64,000 nt of DNA from Actinomadura madurae (GTDB taxonomy: Bacteria > Actinomycetota > Actinomycetes > Streptosporangiales > Streptosporangiaceae): the NCBI RefSeq assembly GCF_900115095.1, contig NZ_FOVH01000023.1:85098-149097 (forward strand). The letters run 5' to 3'. Positions within the stretch are counted from its first letter, which is position 1. Each line of letters begins with the position of its first letter. Made by a program: the position numbers and the translations under genes. This document shows, piece after piece, positions 57,905 through 64,000 of this stretch. Below the pieces are notes generated by a model that ran no database searches, was not told the origin of the DNA, and worked only from the letters and a program-made list of their open reading frames with translations.

Positions 57905-59206
57905 CTAACCGGCCTGCAGGGAGAGCCCCAGCGCCCGGAACTGCTCGACCGGGCGGTGGTAGCCGCGCTCGATGTGGTGGACGCCGCGTAGCGTGGAGGG
58001 ACCCTCCGCCACCGCCGCCGCCAGCACCGCCGAGAACCCGGCCCGGATGTCGGGCATGGTGACGTCCCCGCCGCGCAGCTTCGTCACGCCGCGCACCACG
58101 GCCGAGTGCAGCGCCGCCGTGTCGTGGTACCGGCAGGCGGGGCCGCCGAGGCACGTGTCGTACACCTCGATCTCCGCGCCCATGCTCTGCAGCGCCGGAA
58201 CGTAGGCGAGCCGGTTCTCGTAGACGGTCTCGTGCAGCACCGACATGCCGTCCGCCTGGGTGAACAGCACCATCAGCGGGGTCTGCCAGTCCGTCGCGAA
58301 CCCCGGGTGCGTGTCGGTCTGCACCGCAGCGGGGCTCAGCCCGTCCGGCGCGGACGCCATGATCCAGTCATCGGTGATCTGGAACTCCGCGCCCATCCTG
58401 GTGAGCGTCGTGATCGCGGTGACGAGACGGTCCTGCGGGCACCCGTGCACCCGCACCTCTCCGCCGGTCACGAGCCCGGCCACCAGGTAGGAGAACGCCT
58501 CGATCCGGTCGCCGTCCAGCCGCGTCAGCGCGCCGTTCAGCCGCTCGACGCCCTCGACCACGATCCGCCGGTCGGGCGCGAAGGAGATCCGCGCGCCCAT
58601 CCGCTGGAGGAACAGCGCCAGTTCGATGATCTCCGGCTCCGTCGCGGCGTTCCTGATGACGGTCTTCCCCTCGGCCCGCACGGCGGCCAGCAGCACCGTC
58701 TCCGTGGCGCCGACGCTCGGATACGGCAGGTCGATCCGGGTGCCGACGAGCCGCGTCGCGTGCGCGTGGATCCCGTCCGCCGCGTGCGACACCTCGGCGC
58801 CGAACGCCCGCAGCGCCTCGACGTGGAAGTCGACCGGCCGCCGCCCGATCGGGTCGCCGCCGACCAGCGGGACGAACGCCTCGCCCGCCTGGTGCAGCAG
58901 CGGGCCGAGCATCAGGATCGGGATGCGGTTCAGCCCGGTGAACGCCTTGCCGACGCTCGGGTCCGACACCGGCCCCGGCACGACCGTCACGTCCCCGCCG
59001 GACCGCTCCACGGTCATCCCGACGTGCTCCAGCATGCCCGCGGTGATGCCGACCTCGCCGACGTCGGGCGCGTTGCCGATGGTGCTCGGCCCGTCCCCCA
59101 GCATCGCCGCGACCATGTGCTTGCTGACCGCGTTCTTCGCCCCCCGCACGGTGACGTCCCCGCGAAGCGGCCCCGACGGCTCAATACGCCACAACTTGTC
59201 AGTCAT
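57905..59206 (-). CDS. murA: UDP-N-acetylglucosamine 1-carboxyvinyltransferase
   Basis: A 433-residue MurA-type enolpyruvyl transferase that starts peptidoglycan precursor synthesis from UDP-GlcNAc and PEP. The substrate residues Lys24-Asn25 (RGAKNAVSK) and the arginine of LNRIPILMLGP are present. In the active-site loop, the Cys attacked by fosfomycin is Asp118 (VGGDPIGRRPVDFH), as in mycobacteria and chlamydiae, so the enzyme should be fosfomycin-insensitive. ATG at 59206 with only a weak ribosome binding site. It lies about 5 kb from the rRNA operon. Whether this is the only murA of the genome is unknown. Confidence 0.92.
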   Translation of the reverse strand: MTDKLWRIEPSGPLRGDVTVRGAKNAVSKHMVAAMLGDGPSTIGNAPDVGEVGITAGMLEHVGMTVERSGGDVTVVPGPVSDPSVGKAFTGLNRIPILMLGPLLHQAGEAFVPLVGGDPIGRRPVDFHVEALRAFGAEVSHAADGIHAHATRLVGTRIDLPYPSVGATETVLLAAVRAEGKTVIRNAATEPEIIELALFLQRMGARISFAPDRRIVVEGVERLNGALTRLDGDRIEAFSYLVAGLVTGGEVRVHGCPQDRLVTAITTLTRMGAEFQITDDWIMASAPDGLSPAAVQTDTHPGFATDWQTPLMVLFTQADGMSVLHETVYENRLAYVPALQSMGAEIEVYDTCLGGPACRYHDTAALHSAVVRGVTKLRGGDVTMPDIRAGFSAVLAAAVAEGPSTLRGVHHIERGYHRPVEQFRALGLSLQAG

Positions 59207-59262
59207 CCGAGCAGCCTACGGCGTCCGGTGAGCCCGTCCACGGCATTCCCGCGGGCCCGGAA

Positions 59263-59889
59263 TCAGGGACGGTCCGCCAGGAGGTTCGCCGCGAAGCCGA
59301 TGAACGCAACGCCGCTGACCTGTTCCATCCGCCGCCGGAAGGACGGCCGCCGGAGCCTGTCCCCCAGCGCGGCCGCCGCGCCCGAGACGAGCCAGAACCA
59401 GACCGCCAGCTCGATCAGGTCGATCACGGTGAACAGGACGGTCGTGCCGAACACCGGTGCCCCGTGCGGCATGAACTGCGGGACGAGGCTCATGTAGAAC
59501 ACGCCGGCCTTCGGGTTCAACAGGTTCGTCCCCACCCCGGCCCGGAATGCCGCGAACCCGGTCCCGGCCACGGCGGGTTCCGGCGGGGCGCTCCCGCTCT
59601 CCTTCCTCCGCGCGCGCCACAGCGCCGTCGTCCCCAGCCACACCAGGTACGCGGCGCCGCACACGCGCACCACGTCGTACGCCACCTGCGAGGCGGTCAG
59701 CAGGGCGGTCAGCCCGACCGCCGTCGCGAGCCCCCAGACGCCGCACCCGGTCAGGATGCCGAGTGCCGCCGCGAGCCCGCTCCGCCGGCCCTGCGCGATG
59801 GACGTCCTGAGCACGAGGAACGTGTCCAGGCCGGGCATGACATTGACGATCATCGCGGCGAGGGCGAACGCGAGCACGGCGGTGGCCAT
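59263..59889 (-). CDS. LysE-family translocator
   Basis: A 208-residue six-helix exporter with the family motif PGLDTFLVLRTSIAQGRRSG near the N-terminus and NPKAGVFYMSLVPQF in the fourth segment. LysE/RhtB proteins export amino acids or related small molecules; the substrate is not clear. ATG at 59887-59889. Confidence 0.92.
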   Translation of the reverse strand: MATAVLAFALAAMIVNVMPGLDTFLVLRTSIAQGRRSGLAAALGILTGCGVWGLATAVGLTALLTASQVAYDVVRVCGAAYLVWLGTTALWRARRKESGSAPPEPAVAGTGFAAFRAGVGTNLLNPKAGVFYMSLVPQFMPHGAPVFGTTVLFTVIDLIELAVWFWLVSGAAAALGDRLRRPSFRRRMEQVSGVAFIGFAANLLADRP

Positions 59890-59952
59890 GATCGAATCCT
59901 ACCGACACTCCTTACGCCCGCTGCTCCGGCGGACGTGCTAGATGTGGCTGGT

Positions 59953-60663
59953 ATGAACGTTGACGCTGCGGTGTTCGATGTGTTCGGGACATTGACCGAC
60001 TGGCGGTCGAGCGTGGCGGGCGAGCTGGCCGAGGTCGGCGAACGCGCCGGGCTGCACGCCGACTGGACGGCCGTCGCCGAGGACTGGCGGCGCCGCTACC
60101 GCCCCACGCTCGGACGGGTCGTCGCCGGGGACCTGCCCTGGGGTCCCCTGGACGCCCTTCACCGCCTCATGCTGGACGAGGTGCTGCCCGGGCACGGGCT
60201 CGACACGCTCACCGACGCCGACCGGGACCACCTGGTCCGGGCCTGGCACCGCCTCCGCGCCTGGCCGGACGTCCCCGAGGGCCTGGAGCGCCTTCACCGG
60301 AGCCCCGTCCTCACCGCCACGCTGTCCAACGGCGGGGTGGGGCTGCTGACCCGCCTCGCGAAACAGGCCGGGCTCCGCTTCGACTGCATCCTGTCGGCGG
60401 AACTGGCCGGCTCTTACAAACCCGACCCGCGCGTCTACCGCAAGGCCGCCGAACTCCTCGACGTCGAGCCGAGCCGACTCCTCATGGTCGCCTGCCACCC
60501 GGACGACCTCGAGGCGGCGGCAGCGGTCGGCCTCCGCATCGCCTACGTCCCCCGCCCCGAATGGGGCCCGCACGCCGCGCCCGTCCCACCACCCGCCGAG
60601 GCCGACCTGGTCGCCACCGACCTCAACGACCTGGCCCGCACCCTGGCCGAAACACGCGACTGA
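59953..60663 (+). CDS. Haloacid dehalogenase type II-like hydrolase
   Basis: A 236-residue HAD hydrolase: nucleophile Asp in VFDVFGTLTDW, motif II Ser in TLSNGG, Lys in SYKPDPRVYR and an acidic motif IV in VACHPDDLEAA, where the usual form is AH-x-D. It is close to the L-2-haloacid dehalogenases but could act on phosphates. ATG at 59953; an in-frame ATG at 59941 would add four residues. Confidence 0.88.
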   Translation: MNVDAAVFDVFGTLTDWRSSVAGELAEVGERAGLHADWTAVAEDWRRRYRPTLGRVVAGDLPWGPLDALHRLMLDEVLPGHGLDTLTDADRDHLVRAWHRLRAWPDVPEGLERLHRSPVLTATLSNGGVGLLTRLAKQAGLRFDCILSAELAGSYKPDPRVYRKAAELLDVEPSRLLMVACHPDDLEAAAAVGLRIAYVPRPEWGPHAAPVPPPAEADLVATDLNDLARTLAETRD

Positions 60664-60678
60664 ACAGAACCGGCGACT

Positions 60679-60698
60679 CCCGCTTCCCAGAAAGCGGG
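60679..60698 (+). terminator. Possible terminator after the HAD gene
   Basis: CCCGCTT and AAGCGGG form a perfect 7-bp stem with a 6-base loop, 15 bp after the stop. The remaining 60699-60897 holds no frame I would call a gene. Confidence 0.45.
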
Positions 60699-60897
60699 CG
60701 CTCCGCCCTGGTCGCTCACGTCTCCCTTGTGGGCGAGGAGGACACGGTCACCTGCTGCGACGGCGGAACCGTCGCTTTTCGACACGCTCGCGATGCGGGC
60801 GAACTTGAGGTCGTCTCGCACGATCGCGGACCGTTCAGCCGCGCGCGGGGCCACGTGACGATTCGACGCTCGGGGCGATCACGATCCAGCCAACCGC

Positions 60898-61491
60898 CTA
60901 GACGGCGGCCGTCTCCGTCTCCGTCCATGAGTCGGCGAGCGTGCAGAGTTCGGCGAGCGCGGTCTCGGCCCGTTCCCGGTCGCCGGTGGTGAGGACGTCG
61001 GTCTGCAAGCCCGCGTAGGCGCTGTTGAGGAAGGTCGCCTTGACGCGCGCCTGAGCGGGATCGAGGCCGCGGGCGGTCAGGGCGCCCGCGACGAACTCCG
61101 CCCGTTCCGCCAGGAATCTCGGTATCCGGTCGCCGAGGCGCCCGGCGGCGGCGAGCCCTTCGATCTCGCGGACGAGCCGGGTGTGCGCGATGTTCTCCGG
61201 CGCCAGGTGGCGGTCCCAGGAGGCGCGGACGATCGCGCCGATCCCCCGGTCCGTGTCGTCCCAGCCCTCCGTCGCGTGGAGCTGCTCGTGCTGGATCTCG
61301 TCCAGGCGCTTCAGCAGCGCGGCGAGCAGCGCGTCCTTGTCGGCGAAGTGGTGGGTCAGGACGCGGGTGCTCTGGCCCAGGGCCTGGGCGATCGGGCGCA
61401 TCGACAGGCCGGACATCCCGTGCTCGGCGAGATGGTCGAGCACCGCGTCGAGGATCTCGACGCGGCGACGCGGGTCGCGCGGCCTGGCCAC
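60898..61491 (-). CDS. TetR-family regulator
   Basis: A 197-residue regulator with a TetR helix-turn-helix (MSGLSMRPIAQALGQSTRVL, about residues 25-45) and a helical ligand domain. The GTG at 61491 has GGAGGGCAGGA before it. It is divergent from the MFS exporter and likely represses it through the operator at 61530-61545. Confidence 0.92.
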   Translation of the reverse strand: MARPRDPRRRVEILDAVLDHLAEHGMSGLSMRPIAQALGQSTRVLTHHFADKDALLAALLKRLDEIQHEQLHATEGWDDTDRGIGAIVRASWDRHLAPENIAHTRLVREIEGLAAAGRLGDRIPRFLAERAEFVAGALTARGLDPAQARVKATFLNSAYAGLQTDVLTTGDRERAETALAELCTLADSWTETETAAV

Positions 61492-61529
61492 TCCTGCCCT
61501 CCTTCAGGTCCGGGATGTTCAGCCTATAG

Positions 61530-61545
61530 GGTAACGAGTGTTACC
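61530..61545. promoter_or_regulatory. TetR operator
   Basis: GGTAAC-GAGT-GTTACC, a perfect inverted repeat in the 63-bp gap between the TetR gene and the MFS gene, ending 9 bp before the MFS start. It would block both genes. Confidence 0.7.
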
Positions 61546-61554
61546 TTAACCGCC

Positions 61555-62787
61555 ATGCTCATCTTCCGGCGCCCGTCCAGTGGGCTGTGGCTCGTCGCCC
61601 TCACCCTGACCGCGTTCACCCTCCAGACCGACGACTTCGTGATCGTGGGCGTGCTGCCGTCCATCGCGACCGGCCTCTCGGTCAGCGAGGCCGCGGCCGG
61701 GCAGCTGGTGACCGTCTTCTCCGTCGTCTGCGCCGTGTTCGCTCCCGTGGCGGCGGTGGTCACGGCGTCGTGGTCACGGCGTCGCCTGCTCACCGGCGGG
61801 ATGCTGGTGTTCAGCGCCGCCAACCTCGCCGTACCGCTCGCCACGTCCTACCCGGCGCTGATGACCCTGCGGGTCGTCGCCGCGCTCGCCGCCGCCGTCG
61901 TGCTGCCGACCGTGTTCGCGGTCACCGCCGCCCTGTCCCCGCCGGGCCGGCAGGGCCGCGACCTGGCGACGGTCATGGCCGGGCTGACGGGCGCCATCGT
62001 CGTCGGCGTCCCGCTCGGAACCTGGATCGGCGCGGCGTTCGGCTGGCAGGCCACCTTCGTGACGGGCGGTCTCCTCGGCCTCGCCGCCCTGGCCTTCCTG
62101 CACATCACCGTGCCGGACGTCGTGTCACCACCCCAGACCGGCCTGAGCGAACGGCTCCGCCCGCTGGGACGTCCGGCCGTGCTGCTCGTGCTGTCCGCCG
62201 CCGTCGCAGCCGTGGTCGGCAACCTGATGATCCAGACGTATCTCGCGCCCCTCCTGGACGGGCTGGCGGGTGTCACTTCGTCCGAGTTGGGCGGGCTTCT
62301 GGTGCTGACGGGCGTCGCGGGCATCGTCGGCGGGCGGTTCAGCGGCACGTTGGTCGACCGTTTCGGCCCGGCGAGAACGTTCGCCCTGGCAGCCGCCGTC
62401 TTCACCGTGTCGATGGCCGGGCTGGCGCTGGTCTGGTCGCTGCGTCCGGCACATCTGGCGCTCGTCGTCCCGTTGCTGCTGGTGTGGTCAGCGGCGGCCT
62501 GGTCGGTTCCGCCGCCTGTCCAGACGCGTGTCCTGGCGTCCGCCGGGCCCGAGAGCGGCCCGCAGGCCCTGGCGCTCAGCAGCAGCGCCGTCTACGTCGG
62601 CGCTTCGCTCGGTGCGGGCCTCGGCGGATGGCTGCTCGGCATCTTCGGCGCCGGGACGCTGCCCGTCGCGGCCGGTGCCTGCACCCTGCTGGCCCTGGCC
62701 TTGTTCGGCCTTGCGGAGCGCACCGCCCCCGACCCTGCCCCCGCGGACGAACCCGCCGAACACGCCGACTGCGAAGTACGTGGCTGA
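61555..62787 (+). CDS. MFS exporter
   Basis: A 410-residue 12-helix transporter of the drug:H+ antiporter-1 group (LQTDDFVIVGVLPSIA in helix 1, SWSRRRLLTGG in the loop between helices 2 and 3, and GVPLGTWIGAAFGWQATF in the helix 5 motif C region). It is close to AraJ/CmlR-like arabinose or chloramphenicol exporters. ATG at 61555, controlled by the divergent TetR regulator. Acidic C-terminal tail. Confidence 0.9.
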   Translation: MLIFRRPSSGLWLVALTLTAFTLQTDDFVIVGVLPSIATGLSVSEAAAGQLVTVFSVVCAVFAPVAAVVTASWSRRRLLTGGMLVFSAANLAVPLATSYPALMTLRVVAALAAAVVLPTVFAVTAALSPPGRQGRDLATVMAGLTGAIVVGVPLGTWIGAAFGWQATFVTGGLLGLAALAFLHITVPDVVSPPQTGLSERLRPLGRPAVLLVLSAAVAAVVGNLMIQTYLAPLLDGLAGVTSSELGGLLVLTGVAGIVGGRFSGTLVDRFGPARTFALAAAVFTVSMAGLALVWSLRPAHLALVVPLLLVWSAAAWSVPPPVQTRVLASAGPESGPQALALSSSAVYVGASLGAGLGGWLLGIFGAGTLPVAAGACTLLALALFGLAERTAPDPAPADEPAEHADCEVRG

Positions 62788-62968
62788 CCCCTCGCCGGAC
62801 CGGTGGCCGCGCCGGTGCAAGATGTGTGGGTTGGCACCGGCGCGACCATGATCCCGACCATCGTCGAGCGGACCAATTCTGCCCGGCCGGAGGTTGCACA
62901 ACCGTTGCGCCGCCGCCCGGGGACGGGCCGCCCCCGCGACGATGACCTCCGGCCCTATCCTCGATTCC

Positions 62969-63469
62969 ATGATCACCTCGGATTGGGAGCGGCGAATCGC
63001 CGATCTCTGGGCCTCCTTCGACGACCACGAGCCCGCGGCCTTCCTCGCCGAGGTCGAGGAGCTGGCCGGCGAGCTTCCACCCGGCGACGCGGTCGCCGAG
63101 TACGAGATCGCATCGGCCCATGACTCGATCGGCAACGAGGCGGAGGCCGCCGTCCACTACCGGCGGGCGTTCGAGGCCGGGCTGTCCGGGACGCGCCGCC
63201 GCGAGGGGACGATCCAGTACGCCAGCACCCTGCGCAACCTCGGCCGGGCCGAGGAGAGCATCGCGTTGCTGACCACCGAACGCGACGCCGTGTCGGACGA
63301 CCTCGACGACGCCGTGACCGCGTTCCTGGCCCTCGCGCTCACCGATGTCGGACGCGAAAGAGAGGCGGTGTCGCTCACCTTGGGCGCCCTCTCCCGCCAC
63401 CTCCCCCGGTACAACCGCTCGCTCGCCGCCTACGCCGAGGCTCTGACGCAGGAAGGCCCCGCCAGCTGA
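62969..63469 (+). CDS. Tetratricopeptide-repeat protein
   Basis: A 166-residue helical protein with about three TPR units, matching the group 5 TPR pattern (YEIASAHDSIGNEAEAAVHY, TLRNLGRAEESIALL and FLALALTDVGREREAV). It should bind a protein partner in the cytoplasm. The ATG at 62969 has no ribosome binding site, and TATCCT seven bases before it looks like a -10, so the message may be leaderless. An ATG at 62942 is also in frame. Confidence 0.82.
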   Translation: MITSDWERRIADLWASFDDHEPAAFLAEVEELAGELPPGDAVAEYEIASAHDSIGNEAEAAVHYRRAFEAGLSGTRRREGTIQYASTLRNLGRAEESIALLTTERDAVSDDLDDAVTAFLALALTDVGREREAVSLTLGALSRHLPRYNRSLAAYAEALTQEGPAS

Positions 63470-63490
63470 CTTCCTCCGCGCAGCGGCCGG

Positions 63491-63646
63491 TCACGCCTTC
63501 GCGCTGACGTCCCGCCGGGCCCGCGCGAGCACCGGATCGGCGTCCCCCGGGTAACCCCCGGCGCGCTCGACAGCACTCGTGCGCCCGACCTCGCCGAAAT
63601 GCCACCGGGCACGGTCATGGTCACCGGCCGACACCAGAATCGGCAT
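63491..63646 (-). CDS. Possible small protein beside the rRNA operon
   Basis: A 51-codon frame starting MPILVSAGDHDRARWHFGEV and ending RARRDVSAKA. It starts 15 bp beyond the rRNA terminator on the same strand. Third positions are GC-rich but less so than neighbours, no ribosome binding site is evident and I do not recognise it. It may be the remnant of a longer gene or chance. Confidence 0.3.
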   Translation of the reverse strand: MPILVSAGDHDRARWHFGEVGRTSAVERAGGYPGDADPVLARARRDVSAKA

Positions 63647-63660
63647 GGTGAAATGAGAAA

Positions 63661-63684
63661 GGCCCCGCCGAAATCGGCGGGGCC
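63661..63684 (-). terminator. rRNA operon terminator
   Basis: Perfect 10-bp stem GGCCCCGCCG/CGGCGGGGCC with a 4-base loop, followed on the minus strand by TTTCTCATTTC. It lies 16 bp after the 5S gene. Confidence 0.9.
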
Positions 63685-63699
63685 TTCCTGCAATATAGG

Positions 63700-63815
63700 T
63701 CCGGCGGTGTCCTACTCTCCCACACAGTCTCCCATGCAGTACCATCGGCGCTGAGAGGCTTAACTTCCGGGTTCGGAATGGGACCGGGTGTTTCCCCCTC
63801 GCCAAAACCACCGAA
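63700..63815 (-). rRNA. rrf: 5S ribosomal RNA
   Basis: 116 nt. On the minus strand it starts TTCGGTGG and ends CCGCCGGA; these ends pair as helix I. The conserved stretches CATTCCGAACCCGGAAG, GCGCCGATGGTACTGC and GGGAGAGTAGGAC are all present. Confidence 0.95.
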
Positions 63816-63969
63816 CGCCTCAACGCACCACCCCCAGCAGGGGTGTGCAAGCCTCAACGTCCGAGCCAGGCTCGGTATTCACTTGATTAATGCGGGTTCC
63901 CGGTTGTTTTCCAGGAACCACACAGGGACGCGAACAACTCACAACAGCGATTCGGTTTGAACGTCATGT
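63816..63969 (-). other. 23S-5S spacer
   Basis: About 154 bp of lower-GC spacer between 23S and 5S. No tRNA is found in it. It contains runs such as AACAACTCACAACAGCG that probably belong to processing stems. Confidence 0.75.
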
Positions 63970-64000
63970 GTGTTCAAGCCACTCGGCCTATTAGTACCGG
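63970..64000 (-). rRNA. rrl: 23S ribosomal RNA, 3' end (partial)
   Basis: The last 31 bases of the window read, on the minus strand, CCGGTACTAATAGGCCG followed by AGTGGCTTGAAC, which is the conserved 3' end of bacterial 23S rRNA. The body of the gene lies beyond the right edge. Confidence 0.88.

Noticed and set aside
57905..59206. EPSP synthase (AroA)
   Set aside because: Same fold, but the RGAKNA start and GRRPVDFH loop are MurA signatures.
60664..60897. Possible small gene on the minus strand (about 60543-60854) between the HAD and TetR genes
   Set aside because: It runs into the HAD gene, has no recognisable domain, and its composition is that of a shadow frame; only the hairpin at 60679 was kept.

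Overview
The window is a stretch of chromosome from a very GC-rich actinomycete. The evidence is third-codon positions that are almost always G or C, many GTG starts, dense SpoIIE/RsbW-type regulators, DUF2795 and DUF5302 small proteins, and a P450 related to those of Streptomyces conservons. I would place it near the Streptosporangiales (Actinomadura-like), but the genus cannot be fixed from this sequence alone. There is no phage, integrase, insertion sequence, CRISPR array or tRNA. The right edge enters an rRNA operon on the minus strand (5S and the 3' end of 23S).

Layout. 1-1.7 kb: the start of a ROK-type regulator divergent from an MFS exporter, then a cold-shock protein. 1.85-10.2 kb: a kynurenine / 3-hydroxyanthranilate degradation locus on the minus strand. 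Its genes, in transcription order, are semialdehyde dehydrogenase, hydratase, 4-oxalocrotonate decarboxylase, RidA-type deaminase, 3-hydroxyanthranilate dioxygenase, ACMS decarboxylase and kynureninase. A divergent LysR regulator and a separately transcribed kynurenine formamidase lie beside it. Both catabolic transcription units carry the same upstream box. 10.3-15 kb: ABC-F protein with a divergent TetR regulator, then a secreted penicillin-acylase-type Ntn hydrolase. 15-20.9 kb: an operon of dihydroxyphthalate-decarboxylase-like protein, nitrilase-family hydrolase and polar amino-acid ABC importer, opposite a MocR regulator. 20.9-26.7 kb: Nudix hydrolase, LuxR-type response regulator and histidine kinase, divergent from a MacB-like ABC exporter with a small membrane protein; a perfect palindrome lies between them.

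26.8-37.1 kb is the signalling core. A DUF4253 protein is followed by six tightly coupled genes: RsbR, RsbS, RsbT, a fused RsbW-like kinase/RsbX-like phosphatase, a hybrid histidine kinase, and a receiver-SpoIIE phosphatase. This is a stressosome module joined to a phosphorelay, with no sigma factor nearby. A PAS-GAF-SpoIIE-HATPase protein lies just beyond a membrane-anchored extracellular protein.

37.1-49.3 kb holds a sugar-nucleotide-type reductase, a spermidine-synthase-like protein, a complete oligopeptide ABC operon divergent from an M20 peptidase, and several small enzymes (metallo-beta-lactamase fold, PPOX flavoprotein). 49.3-57.8 kb: a P450 whose K-helix ExxR motif is altered, small hypotheticals, an Aquifex-type aconitase coupled to an FAD monooxygenase, an acyl-CoA synthetase and an alpha/alpha-toroid protein. 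57.9-64 kb: MurA carrying Asp in place of the fosfomycin-target Cys, LysE exporter, haloacid dehalogenase, TetR/MFS pair with a perfect operator, TPR protein, then the rRNA operon end. Genes are tightly packed: most operon neighbours overlap by 1-26 bp and no intergenic gap exceeds about 240 bp.
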